Below are positions 35,126-43,364 of a stretch of DNA of 64,000 bases, in pieces. The translations under genes and the position numbers were made by a program. Positions within the stretch are counted from its first letter, which is position 1; each line of letters starts with the position of its first letter. The notes below the pieces were generated by a model, which ran no database searches, had not been told where the DNA came from, and saw nothing but the letters and a program-made list of their open reading frames with translations. The DNA is from Devosia sp. 66-14. GTDB taxonomy: Bacteria; Pseudomonadota; Alphaproteobacteria; Rhizobiales; Devosiaceae. The stretch is taken from the NCBI GenBank assembly GCA_001899085.1, contig MKVB01000002.1, forward strand, positions 745,324 to 809,323. The letters run 5' to 3'.

Positions 35126-36289
35126 ATGAAAGTCACTCCGCCCCTTACCGCCCCGAACGACATTGCCGATTTCATCGCCCTGCGCCGCCGGCTGCACGCC
35201 GCACCGGAGCTGAGCCGCGCGGAATTCGCCACCAGCGCGCTGGTCGCCGAACTGCTCACCGGCTGGGGGTTTGAGGTGGCGACCGGCATTGGCGGCGCCG
35301 GCGTGGTGGCGAGCCTCACCGCCGGGGCAGGGGAGCGCATCATCGGGCTCCGCGCCGATATGGACGCGCTGCCGATCGGCGAAGCGACCGGCTTACCCTA
35401 TGCCAGCGCCAATCCGGGCGTGATGCATGCCTGCGGGCATGACGGGCACACCACCATCCTCCTCGCCGCGGCCAGGGAGCTCGCCGAGAAACGCAACTTC
35501 TCCGGCACGGTGCGGCTGATCTTCCAGCCGGCCGAGGAAGTCGGCGGCGCGGTAGAGATGATCGAGGACGGGCTGTTCGAGCGCTTCCCCGTCGATGCGC
35601 TGTTCGGCATGCATAACTGGCCGGGGGTGCCGGAGGGCGAGTTCCGTTTCATCGACGGGCCGGCGATGGCGGCGGTCGACTGGATCATCATCACCATCAA
35701 GGGCAAGGGCGGGCACGGCGCCATGCCGCATGAGGCGGTCGATCCGATCGTCGCGGCTTCGTCGCTGGTGCTGGCGCTGCAAACGATCGTTTCGCGCAAT
35801 ATCGACCCCCTCGAAACGGCAGTGGTCACCATCGGGATGATGCATGGCGGCTCGATGCCCAACGTCATCCCGGACAGCGTCGAGCTGCAGCTCAATACCC
35901 GCGCCTTCACCGAGCCGGTGCGCGATCGGGTGCGAGAGCGGATCAAGCTGTTGGCCGAGGCGCAGGCGGCGAGCTTTGGCGCCGTCGCCGAGGTGGTGCA
36001 TCCGCCGGGCTTTCCGGCGCTCCATAACCACCATGACGAGACCGAGTTTGCCCGGCAGGTGGCGATCCGGCATTTCGGTGAGGCGAAGGTCGGGGCGCTG
36101 AAGCCGCTGCTGGTCAGCGAGGACTTTGCCTTCATGCTGCAAAAGCAGAAGGGGAGCTATCTGTTCGTCGGCAACGGGGCGAGCGCCGATCTGCACAGCC
36201 CGAAGTACGATTTCAACGACGCGGTGATTGCGCCGGCGGCGAAGTACTGGGTGGCGCTGGTGGAGGATTATCTGGCGGCGAATGGGTAG
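35126..36289 (+). CDS. M20 family amidohydrolase (second copy)
   Basis: This 387-residue metallo-deacylase is a close paralogue of the one at 4882-6048, sharing long blocks such as PGVMHACGHDGHT, RLIFQPAEE, FPVDA-FG-HNWPGVP, GEFRFIDGPAMA and NVIPDSVEL. All metal-site residues are kept. Reading upstream of ATG 35126 in this frame runs across the divergent acetyltransferase gene. It likely removes N-acyl groups from an amino acid in the cytoplasm. The amino-acid ABC importer that follows (36891-39303) runs in the opposite orientation, with the GIY-YIG unit between them. Confidence 0.9.
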   Translation: MKVTPPLTAPNDIADFIALRRRLHAAPELSRAEFATSALVAELLTGWGFEVATGIGGAGVVASLTAGAGERIIGLRADMDALPIGEATGLPYASANPGVMHACGHDGHTTILLAAARELAEKRNFSGTVRLIFQPAEEVGGAVEMIEDGLFERFPVDALFGMHNWPGVPEGEFRFIDGPAMAAVDWIIITIKGKGGHGAMPHEAVDPIVAASSLVLALQTIVSRNIDPLETAVVTIGMMHGGSMPNVIPDSVELQLNTRAFTEPVRDRVRERIKLLAEAQAASFGAVAEVVHPPGFPALHNHHDETEFARQVAIRHFGEAKVGALKPLLVSEDFAFMLQKQKGSYLFVGNGASADLHSPKYDFNDAVIAPAAKYWVALVEDYLAANG

Positions 36290-36341
36290 GGTACGGCGGC
36301 GGGTGTACGATCAGCGACCACAATGCTCGCCCAGAACTCGG

Positions 36342-36421
36342 TGTCATCCCTGCGAAAGCAGGGACCCAATTCACCGCCCGCGCCAGCTGATATCTGGGTC
36401 CCTGCTTTCGCAGGGATGACA
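36342..36421. repeat. 80-bp REP-like palindrome, copy 2
   Basis: Perfect 27-bp arms (36342-36368, 36395-36421) and a 26-bp loop nearly identical to copy 1. It ends 24 bp before the stop codon of the GIY-YIG gene. Confidence 0.95.
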
Positions 36422-36445
36422 CCCTGTGGGTGGGCGGCGTTGTGC

Positions 36446-36748
36446 CTACCAGATGCCTTTGCCTAGCGCTGGAAACAGATCGTCCCAATCGGGGTTCAGC
36501 TCCCGGAACAGCTCGATCTTCCAGGCGCGCTTCCACTTCTTGATCTGCTTTTCTCTGGTAATCGCAGCCTCGATGGAGTCGTGCGGTTCGAACCACACCA
36601 GCCGGGTCACGTCGTACTTGCTGGTGAACCCTGCTGCGATGTGCTCGCGGTGCTCAGCGACACGGCGCATCAGGTCGTTGGTGACGCCGGCGTAAAGCGT
36701 CCCGTTACGCCCGGATGCGAGCAGGTAGACGAAATAGGTGCTGTGCAC
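36446..36748 (-). CDS. GIY-YIG nuclease domain protein (UvrC/URI-like, single domain)
   Basis: The 100-residue protein is a stand-alone GIY-YIG domain: YFVYLLASGRNGTLYAGVTN carries the two strands of the motif (VYL and YAG in place of GIY and YIG), followed by the catalytic-type arginine in DLMRRVAEHR and the glutamate in ITREKQIKKW. It starts with GTG at 36748, preceded by AGGGGAG at good spacing. Such domains cut DNA in homing endonucleases and repair enzymes; the function of the short bacterial ones is not settled. The gene is tightly bracketed by two 80-bp palindromes. Confidence 0.9.
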   Translation of the reverse strand: MHSTYFVYLLASGRNGTLYAGVTNDLMRRVAEHREHIAAGFTSKYDVTRLVWFEPHDSIEAAITREKQIKKWKRAWKIELFRELNPDWDDLFPALGKGIW

Positions 36749-36767
36749 CGAGAGCTCCCCTACTGGA

Positions 36768-36847
36768 TGTCATCCCTGCGAAAGCAGGGACCCAACTCAC
36801 CCCTCGCACCGGCTGATAAATGGGTCCCTGCTTTCGCAGGGATGACA
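36768..36847. repeat. 80-bp REP-like palindrome, copy 3
   Basis: Perfect 27-bp arms (36768-36794, 36821-36847) with a slightly diverged loop in the same orientation as copies 1 and 2. It begins 19 bp upstream of the GIY-YIG start codon and may include that gene's promoter-side boundary. Confidence 0.95.
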
Positions 36848-36890
36848 GCCGGTGGGTTGTGCGGGGATGGGGCTTGCCCGCGCAACCGCA

Positions 36891-37646
36891 CTAAACCGAC
36901 GCCTCCAGTCGCCCCGCCGCGATAATCCGCTCGAGGAACTTCTGCGTCCTGGGGTTTTCCGGTTTCGAGAACAGCCGGTGCGGTTCGCCCTGTTCGACGA
37001 TGCGGCCGCCGTCGAGGAAGCAGACGCGGTCGGCGACGTCGCGGGCGAAGCCCATTTCGTGGGTGACGATCACCATGGTCATGCCGCTGGTCTTCAGATC
37101 GCGGATGATCTTCAGCACTTCGCCGATCAGTTCGGGGTCGAGCGCCGCCGTCACCTCGTCGAGCAGCAGCACGTCGGGTTCGGTGGCGAGCGAGCGGACG
37201 ATGGCGACGCGCTGCTGCTGGCCGCCCGAGAGCTGTTCGGGATAGGCGCGGGCATATTGGCCGAGCCCGAACAGTTGGAGCAGCTTCAGTCCGGCGGCCT
37301 CGGCCTCGCGGCGGTCGCGGCCATGCACGCGGATCGGGGCCAGCGTGATGTTCTCGAGCACGCTCATATGCGGGAACAGGTTATAGGCCTGGAAGACGAT
37401 GCCGACGCGCTTGTAGAGCCCGGTGCGGCCAAAGCTCTCGTCGTAGATATCGACGCCGTCGAGCCTGACGGTGCCTTCATCGAACTCGGTGAGCCCGTTG
37501 ATGCAGCGGAGCAGCGTCGATTTGCCGGAGCCGGAAGCGCCGATCAGGCACACCACTTCGTGCGGCGCGATGTTCAGATCCACCGCGTCCAGCACCTGGC
37601 GTTCGCCATAGAACTTGGTGAGCTGTTCGATCTCGATGCGGTTCAT
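36891..37646 (-). CDS. Polar amino-acid ABC transporter ATP-binding protein (GlnQ type)
   Basis: The 251-residue ATPase has Walker A GASGSGKST at 36-44, a Q-loop in GIVFQAYNLFPHM, signature LSGGQQQR, Walker B VLLLDEVTAALDPE and the switch histidine in VTHEMGFARD. In Walker B the usual DEPTSALDPE is DEVTAALDPE, a known variant. It overlaps the permease gene by ATGA and ends the operon. It drives import of the amino acid bound by the protein encoded at 38476-39303. Confidence 0.92.
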   Translation of the reverse strand: MNRIEIEQLTKFYGERQVLDAVDLNIAPHEVVCLIGASGSGKSTLLRCINGLTEFDEGTVRLDGVDIYDESFGRTGLYKRVGIVFQAYNLFPHMSVLENITLAPIRVHGRDRREAEAAGLKLLQLFGLGQYARAYPEQLSGGQQQRVAIVRSLATEPDVLLLDEVTAALDPELIGEVLKIIRDLKTSGMTMVIVTHEMGFARDVADRVCFLDGGRIVEQGEPHRLFSKPENPRTQKFLERIIAAGRLEASV

Positions 37647-38479
37647 TTGGCACCCTGGAGACGGCGCTGACGGTCGCGGCGCTGCAGGTGATCGGTCAGG
37701 CGCGCCAAAGGAATGGTGGCGAGCAGGAACAGGATCGCGGCGACGACGAGCGAGGAATAGTTGAAGGTGCGGGCCGTGTAGATCTGCGCTTCGCGCACCG
37801 CATCGCGCACGCCCAGCACCGAGAGCAGGGCCACATCCTTCTGCAGCGCCACGACGAGGTTGAGCATGGCCGGCACGACGTTGCGCAGCGCCTGCGGCAG
37901 GATGGCGTAGCGCAGGGTCTGCCACTGGGTGAGGCCGAGCGCCTTGGCCGCCATGCCCTGGCCCTCGTGCACCGCCTCGATGCCCGAGCGATAGACTTCG
38001 GTGGCATAGGCCGAATAGCTGAGAATCAGCGCCACGCCGCCCCAGAACAGCCCTTCCTTGGGCAGGCCCGGCAGGTTGAGCGCCGGAATGCCGAAGCCGA
38101 ACAACAGCACCAGCAGCAGCGCCGGCAGGCCGCGGAACAGATCGACATAGACGATGGCGAAGACGCGGAGCGGCGCGAACCAGGGGCCGCTCATGGCACG
38201 GAAAATCGCCAGCACCAGCGCCCAGATGCCGATGCAGACGAGGCTGATCAGCCAGATCTGCAAGGAGACGAGGAAGCCGCGAGCAACGCCAGGCGCAGCT
38301 TCGAGCATCGCTTCGACGGAGAAAAACTGGTTCTGGATGCGCGGCCATTGTTCGGCCGAGCCGACGAAAAAAGCGATGGCGCCGAACACCACCACGACGC
38401 TGACCAAACTAATAAGGACCGGCGCGAGCCGGTCCTTGAGAGCGATCTGCCGGCGTCCTTTGCCGGGTCGTCGTGTCAT
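37643..38479 (-). CDS. Polar amino-acid ABC transporter permease (second locus)
   Basis: The 278-residue inner-membrane protein has about five membrane segments and the HisM/GlnP-type EAA region YRSGIEAVHEGQGMAAKALG followed by LPQALRNVVPAMLN. Its start, ATG 38479, overlaps the stop of the binding-protein gene by ATGA, and its stop overlaps the ATPase start. The N-terminus is basic (MTRRPGKGRRQ). Together with its neighbours it forms a complete three-gene importer. Confidence 0.92.
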   Translation of the reverse strand: MTRRPGKGRRQIALKDRLAPVLISLVSVVVVFGAIAFFVGSAEQWPRIQNQFFSVEAMLEAAPGVARGFLVSLQIWLISLVCIGIWALVLAIFRAMSGPWFAPLRVFAIVYVDLFRGLPALLLVLLFGFGIPALNLPGLPKEGLFWGGVALILSYSAYATEVYRSGIEAVHEGQGMAAKALGLTQWQTLRYAILPQALRNVVPAMLNLVVALQKDVALLSVLGVRDAVREAQIYTARTFNYSSLVVAAILFLLATIPLARLTDHLQRRDRQRRLQGAK

Positions 38480-39303
38480 TGCGTGATCTCGGGAATGCTC
38501 GGATCGGCGATCAGGTACTTCTTGGCCAGCTCGTCGATCACGCCCTTGGACTTGAGCGCGGCGAGGCCTTCGTTGATCCACGGCACGATCGGGTTCTCGT
38601 AGGCGAACAGCAGGCCGAGGCCCTCGTCCTTGGGGTCCTTGGGCAGGATCGCGGTGATCTTGGCCTCGGGGACCTGGCAGCAGGTGGCGTAGAGCGCCGT
38701 CGGCAGCGCCGCGACGGTCGCGTCGATCTGGCCGCCCTGCAGCGCCTGGAACACACCGGCCTGGTCGTCATAGACGGCGGCATTGTCGATGCCGAGCACG
38801 TGGGTCACGTAGTCGAAATCGGTGGTGCCCACCGCTACGCCCCAGCGGGCGGCCTTGAGGTCGGCGAAGCTCTTGGCGCTGGCGACGGTCGAAGTCGGGA
38901 GCGCGATCACCGCCTTGTCGGACTGGTAGTAGACATCGGAGAAGGTCGCCACCTTGGCGCGCTCCGGCGTCACCGAGATCTGCTGGATCGAGAAATCATA
39001 GGCCTTCGGGCCCGGCGCGATGGCGCCGTCGAAGGTCACGTCGACCCACACCACGTCTTCCTTCTTGAAGCCGAGTTCGGCGGCTAGCGCGTAGACCAGC
39101 GCCGCTTCAAAGCCCTCGCCGGCTTCCGGGTTGTTGTCGAGCACCCATGGCGGATAGCTCGGCTCGGAGGTCGAGACGGTGAGCTTGCCCGGCGTGAACA
39201 GCCTGGGATCGTTGGGCGTCTTTTCCTGCGCCAGCACCGGCGTGACGACCATCGCCATCACGGCCAGCAGCGCAACAGTCAGAATATTGTGCTTGTGAGC
39301 CAT
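38476..39303 (-). CDS. Polar amino-acid ABC transporter substrate-binding protein (second locus)
   Basis: The 275-residue secreted protein has a signal peptide (cleavage near VLA-QEK) and the SBP family-3 pattern: KLTVSTSEPSYPPWVLDNNP, AYDFSIQQISVTPERAKVATFSD, then AVGTTDFDYV. It contains a vicinal Cys pair (ATCCQVPE), unusual for this family and possibly a disulfide or ligand feature. ATG 39303 was preferred; GTG 39309 is an alternative. It heads the three-gene transporter operon. Its ligand is unknown, though the nearby M20 and GNAT genes suggest a modified amino acid. Confidence 0.9.
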   Translation of the reverse strand: MAHKHNILTVALLAVMAMVVTPVLAQEKTPNDPRLFTPGKLTVSTSEPSYPPWVLDNNPEAGEGFEAALVYALAAELGFKKEDVVWVDVTFDGAIAPGPKAYDFSIQQISVTPERAKVATFSDVYYQSDKAVIALPTSTVASAKSFADLKAARWGVAVGTTDFDYVTHVLGIDNAAVYDDQAGVFQALQGGQIDATVAALPTALYATCCQVPEAKITAILPKDPKDEGLGLLFAYENPIVPWINEGLAALKSKGVIDELAKKYLIADPSIPEITQ

Positions 39304-39434
39304 CTTCACTCTCGTGTTTTCGCCCGGCGGTCGACGAAAATGCCCCCGTCCCCCCGAGCCCCGCCGGCGAATTTACCGACAATCCGTCGCGGCGCCAGCC
39401 ATAGAATTGCAGAGAATCGCGGCGGGGGGAATGT

Positions 39435-39450
39435 TCATTGCATTTGCAAT
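39435..39450. promoter_or_regulatory. Palindrome CATTGCA-TT-TGCAATG
   Basis: A perfect 7-bp inverted repeat with 2-bp centre lies about 130 bp upstream of the amino-acid binding-protein gene, in a locally AT-rich stretch. Its compact symmetric form fits a dimeric repressor or activator site for that operon. The regulator is not identified. Confidence 0.5.
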
Positions 39451-39524
39451 GACTTGCAGGGAATGAGGGCTCCCCGCTGGTCCTCAGCGCGGAGTGGTGG
39501 AGGGGGCGGGACAGATCGTGCCCT

Positions 39525-39731
39525 CCAAGACCCCCTCTCTTGCAAAATCTAAGGCTTAGCCAGACGGCTAAACCTAAGATTTTGCTTTCTCCCCCGCCAA
39601 GGGGGAGATGATCGGTGGCTTCCATCTGCATCGGAGTGTCAGTCGGGACTCTCCCCCTTGGCGGGGGAGAAAGCGAAAACTTGGGCTTAGCGCAGCTAAG
39701 TCCTTAGTTTTCGCAAGAGAGGGGGTCTTGG
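39525..39731. repeat. Large nested inverted repeat
   Basis: Arms of about 84 and 82 bp (39525-39608, 39650-39731) are near-complementary around a 41-bp loop. Outer ends read CCAAGACCCCCTCTC and its complement. Each arm holds an inner AT-rich hairpin, for example AAAATC near 39544 paired with GATTTT near 39580, and a CTCCCCC/GGGGGAG piece. It resembles a small non-coding mobile element. The gap 39310-39855 has no supported gene. Confidence 0.85.
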
Positions 39732-39766
39732 GAGCCACCCCATAGGCCATGCCTCGCCGCAGCGCA

Positions 39767-39800
39767 GAAACAAACAAGGGGACGGCGAACCGTCCCCTTG
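39767..39800 (-). terminator. Intrinsic terminator of the family-5 binding-protein gene
   Basis: Read on the minus strand, an 11-bp perfect stem CAAGGGGACGG/CCGTCCCCTTG (39775-39785 with 39790-39800) closes a TTCG tetraloop and is followed by TTTGTTTC. This is a textbook Rho-independent terminator placed 55 bp after the gene's stop. Confidence 0.85.
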
Positions 39801-39855
39801 CAGACCTCGGGCGAGGCGATCTGGCGATCGTGGCGATCCCCGCCCCGGGAGGAAC

Positions 39856-41943
39856 CTAGCTGATCGGGCCGTTGCCGATGCCGGGGGCGCCGGGCAGCGC
39901 CTCGGGGTGGAGCTCGTAGCCCGGCTGCCTGTCGGTCGGCACGAACAGCCGCTCGCGCATCATGTTGTCGACGTCCCAGTTGAACATGAAGATCGGCACG
40001 CCTGCCGGCACGTTGGCGAAGCGCTTGTTGATGATCTCGGCGCCCGGGTACTGGGTCAGCCCGATGCCGTAGACGTTCTCGGTGTAAAGCCTCTGGTAGC
40101 GCCGCATCAGCTCGATGCGCTCTGCCGCGTCGTCGGTGATGGTGAAGGCCTTCACCAGCTCGACCATTTCGGTTTCGAACGGCAAGAGGTCCATGCTGCC
40201 GTCGGGGCCGGCCTGGTGCTGGGCGGCGATGCGCGGGCCGGTGGGGGCCAGCGACATGGTGTTCTGCACCACCGCCACAAGTTCGGAGGTGTTGCGGATC
40301 ACCACCCAGTCGAACTGTCCCGAGCCCTGCGCGGCGTTGAACTGGGTGCCGGTCATGAAGTTGGCGACCACCCGGATGCCGGCCCGCTCGAGCTGCGCGA
40401 TCACCGCTTCGGCGAGGTTCTTGTCGGTCTGGTAGTCGGCATTGGCGAGGATGGTGATCTCGACGTTGCGCCCGCCTTCCTGATCGGCCGGGAAGTTCAG
40501 CATGCCGTCGCCATCGGTGTCGCTGAGGCCGGCCTCTTTGAAATAGGCCGCCGCGGTCTCGGCCGAGTAGGGGTAATAGACGGTCGATGCCTTGTCGTAG
40601 AAGGTGGTGCCGGCATAGAGGCCGCCCGGATAGATGGCGGTGAACGGCCCCTTCACCAGCGCGTCGCCGATCGCTTGCCGGTCGAGCGCCGTGGTGACGC
40701 CCTTGCGGAAATCGAAGTTGCGGTTGAGTTCGCGCACCGCCTGGCGGCGGCTGTCGGGCTCGCCCCAGCCATTGCCCGAGAGGTTGGGATAAAGCGTGTA
40801 GCCGATGGTGCGGGCGCCGAATTGCAGGCGCGACGGCGCGTTGGGATCGGCGGCGCGCTTCAGCGCCTCGACATAGTTTTCCGGCTGTTCCATCGCCGAG
40901 TTGTCGCCGGTGCCGGCCACTGCCTGCACGTCGCGGTCGGCCCAGGTCGAGAGCCGGTAGTGCACCTCGTTGAGGTAGGGCAGCTGGTTGCCGGCCTCGT
41001 CGACCTTCCAGAAATAGGGGTTGCGCAGCATGACGATGATATCGTCGGCCCGATACTCGGCCGGCACCCAGGCCCCCATGACCGGAATGTTGAGGTATTC
41101 CGGCTTGATGGCGTTCTTGTACTGATCATAGGTGTTGGACGAGTATTTCGGGTGCAGCGGCTTGAAGATATGCGACGGGCCGGGGCAGAAATCGCCATAA
41201 GCCATCTGATAGAGATACTGCTTGGGGAAGGCGTCCCTGAACGTCCATTCGATGGTGTAATCGTCGATGGCCCTGAGCGTCGTGCCCTCGCCGAAGGTCT
41301 CCGGTGAGGTGCCGGTGAGCGGGGTGACGTTGGGGTCGACGACATTGTCCTCCCAGTAGAACATCACATCCTCGGAGGTGAACGGCACGCCGTCCGACCA
41401 TCGGGCGCCCTCGACCAGGTGCATGGTCAGCTTGTGGCCGTCCGCGCTCCATTCCCAGGATTTCGCGAGGTTGGGCAGCGGCTCCAGCTCCTCTGCCTTC
41501 ACCTGGAACAGCGGACCGGTGCGGGTGAGGCACTCCATGGTGCCGATATCGGTGCCGCCCCAGCCCTGCGACTGGCCGGCCATGTAGTTCCAGCCTTCCG
41601 GGCGGCCGCCGATGACGTGGCGCATCACGTCGCCATAGACGCCGATGCCGTCGGGCATGTTGGCGGCCTTGTAGACCAGCGGCTCTTTCGGCAGCCGTTC
41701 GGCCACCGGCGGCAGCCGGCCGGTCTTGACGAACGTTTCCGTCACCCAGGCCGGCTCGTGATACTCGGGCAGGGCCCGGAACTCGAACATGTCCTTGACG
41801 CCGACGAAGTTCGGCGTGCCCTGGGCATCGAATTTCGGCGGGTCGGGCGGTGTTGTCGGCTCCAGCATCTGGGCCTCGGCCGCCACGGTCGAGACGCCCA
41901 GCATGAAGGCGATACGGCCCAGGGCCGCAAGTTTGCGCGTCAT
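39856..41943 (-). CDS. ABC transporter substrate-binding protein, family 5 (peptide/oligosaccharide type)
   Basis: The 695-residue secreted protein has a signal peptide ending near AEA (residue 24) and the SBP_bac_5 pattern: LAKSWEWSADGHKLTMHLVEGARWSDGVPFT-type block (near 155-185), FRKGVTTALDRQAIGDALVKG, and DFDWVVIRNT-like C-lobe strands. AAGGAGGAG precedes ATG 41943. It is longer than the usual 500-600 residues, with an N-terminal extension of about 100 residues. No permease or ATPase genes adjoin it, so it is an orphan here. Many large members bind peptides, oligosaccharides or opine-like compounds. Confidence 0.88.
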   Translation of the reverse strand: MTRKLAALGRIAFMLGVSTVAAEAQMLEPTTPPDPPKFDAQGTPNFVGVKDMFEFRALPEYHEPAWVTETFVKTGRLPPVAERLPKEPLVYKAANMPDGIGVYGDVMRHVIGGRPEGWNYMAGQSQGWGGTDIGTMECLTRTGPLFQVKAEELEPLPNLAKSWEWSADGHKLTMHLVEGARWSDGVPFTSEDVMFYWEDNVVDPNVTPLTGTSPETFGEGTTLRAIDDYTIEWTFRDAFPKQYLYQMAYGDFCPGPSHIFKPLHPKYSSNTYDQYKNAIKPEYLNIPVMGAWVPAEYRADDIIVMLRNPYFWKVDEAGNQLPYLNEVHYRLSTWADRDVQAVAGTGDNSAMEQPENYVEALKRAADPNAPSRLQFGARTIGYTLYPNLSGNGWGEPDSRRQAVRELNRNFDFRKGVTTALDRQAIGDALVKGPFTAIYPGGLYAGTTFYDKASTVYYPYSAETAAAYFKEAGLSDTDGDGMLNFPADQEGGRNVEITILANADYQTDKNLAEAVIAQLERAGIRVVANFMTGTQFNAAQGSGQFDWVVIRNTSELVAVVQNTMSLAPTGPRIAAQHQAGPDGSMDLLPFETEMVELVKAFTITDDAAERIELMRRYQRLYTENVYGIGLTQYPGAEIINKRFANVPAGVPIFMFNWDVDNMMRERLFVPTDRQPGYELHPEALPGAPGIGNGPIS

Positions 41944-42253
41944 TGTCTGCTCCTCCTTGAGGCACGTTGCTCGTGCCGTCGCCCGGGCATGGCGGTGCCG
42001 GTCGCTGCCGAGGCCCGCCGCGCTCGACATTTCGATCATCCAACCAACCCGAGATGAGCCCCAACGCTACGGAGCTTTGGGGCGATGGTGAATGGAGGAA
42101 ACGCAGGGCTGGAGATTTCGATCAGCCGGGGGGTGCGAGCGGGCGCCATGGGAGGTGCCGGGCTCGCCCCGCCCGTCAGCTGGCACCGGCGGCGAGATGG
42201 GTCACGCTTTCGCGCATAGGTGCTGAGCTATGGTCGTGCCCCACCCCACCGGG
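41944..42253. other. Intergenic region without supported gene
   Basis: The stretch upstream of the family-5 binding-protein gene probably holds its promoter, but no convincing -35/-10 pair or operator was recognised. GC content is high throughout. It leads into the 80-bp palindrome at 42254. Confidence 0.4.
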
Positions 42254-42333
42254 TGTCATCCCTGCGAAAGCAGGGACCCATCCATCCATTTGCGCGGGCT
42301 GCAAGTTGGGTCCCTGCTTTCGCAGGGATGACA
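42254..42333. repeat. 80-bp REP-like palindrome, copy 4 (inverted orientation)
   Basis: The same 27-bp arms and 26-bp loop length as the other copies. The loop, read on the minus strand, matches that of the 44344 copy, so this copy is inverted relative to the others. It lies downstream of the AraC gene at 42430. Confidence 0.95.
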
Positions 42334-42429
42334 CCGAGTTTGGGGCACTTGCGGAGCGTCGGTTGGCGTACCGGCGCCTAACTCGGCGCCCATGAGGGGA
42401 CCACATAGTGGCTGGGGGATTGCATGGAC

Positions 42430-43257
42430 TTATCGGCGGCGGTTGCGCAGCCGGAATTCGCTGGGGCTGCGGCCTTCGCGCAACCGGAAGACGCGGGAGA
42501 AGTAGTAGGAATCGGTGAAGCCGACGCGCTCGGCGATCTGTTCGATGCTGTCGTCGGACGCGGCGAGCAGCGCCTTGGCCCGATCGAGCCGGATATCGAG
42601 CTGCATCGCCTTGGGGGCGACGCCGAAGCGCGAGACGAAGCGCCGGCGCAGCGTTGCCGGCGACATGCCGAACTCGTCGGCGAAGGCAGCGAAATCGATG
42701 GGCTCGAACGCCCGTGCGCGCAGCGTCGCCGCCAGCACATCGGCATCGGGGCCATCGGCCGGTACGGCCGCGGGGCGCTGCTGGCGCGCCACTTCGACGG
42801 CAAGCCGGTGCAGCGCCACCCCGCCGGCGGCGGGGCCGAGCGGGGTTTCGTCGACGATGGCGGAATGGATGGCGCCGAACAGGCTGGCGACCGGGGTCAG
42901 CTCGCTGAGCGCCACCAGCGGTCGCGCCGGATCGATGAGCCCGCCATCGACGAAATAGCTGCAGAGGCTGCCGCCGAACAGCACCCAGCGCTCCTGCCAG
43001 GCGGTGCCGGGCGCCGGGCCATAGGCATGCTGCTCGCCGGGGAACAGCCAGAACAGGGCCGGGGCGGTGAGCTCGAGGCGGCCGGCGCGGGCGCTGAGCA
43101 GCATGCCGGCCCCTTCCTGCACCAGCACCGCGGCATGGCTGTCGAGCCGGCGGTCGGCCAGCCAGGTGGTGATGGTGTGGGTGCCGTAGCCCAGCACCGA
43201 GAGCGGGGCGGGCTGGCGCGCCGTCCGGTAGATCCCCACCGATTTGAGCTCAGCCAT
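42430..43257 (-). CDS. AraC family transcriptional regulator (next to PhyH)
   Basis: The 275-residue regulator has an N-terminal arabinose-binding-like cupin (AAVLVQEGAGMLLSARAGRL, LFWLFPGEQHAYGP near 65) and a C-terminal AraC domain (about 175-270; IDFAAFADEFGMSPATLRRR and SIEQIAERVGFTDSYYFSRV). It is divergent from the PhyH-type dioxygenase gene and most likely controls it. The inducer is unknown. Confidence 0.92.
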   Translation of the reverse strand: MAELKSVGIYRTARQPAPLSVLGYGTHTITTWLADRRLDSHAAVLVQEGAGMLLSARAGRLELTAPALFWLFPGEQHAYGPAPGTAWQERWVLFGGSLCSYFVDGGLIDPARPLVALSELTPVASLFGAIHSAIVDETPLGPAAGGVALHRLAVEVARQQRPAAVPADGPDADVLAATLRARAFEPIDFAAFADEFGMSPATLRRRFVSRFGVAPKAMQLDIRLDRAKALLAASDDSIEQIAERVGFTDSYYFSRVFRLREGRSPSEFRLRNRRR

Positions 43258-43364
43258 GAGCGAAACCTCCAGCAGGCCGATCCATCCATGGTGCGGCGGG
43301 CCTTCTGCTGGCTATCTTTCACACATTGATGCTGACCCGCAAACACCAGGGATGATTGATCGAA

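Larger units (their letters stand above)
36342..36847. mobile_element. Candidate mobile unit: palindrome, GIY-YIG gene, palindrome
   Basis: Two 80-bp palindromes (36342-36421 and 36768-36847) bracket a single 100-codon nuclease gene at distances of 24 and 19 bp, giving a compact 506-bp unit between an M20 gene and an amino-acid transporter operon. Solitary copies of the same palindrome occur at 631, 42254 and 44344. The layout recalls REP elements with their RAYT transposase, but with a GIY-YIG enzyme. No target-site duplication was identified. Confidence 0.5.
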
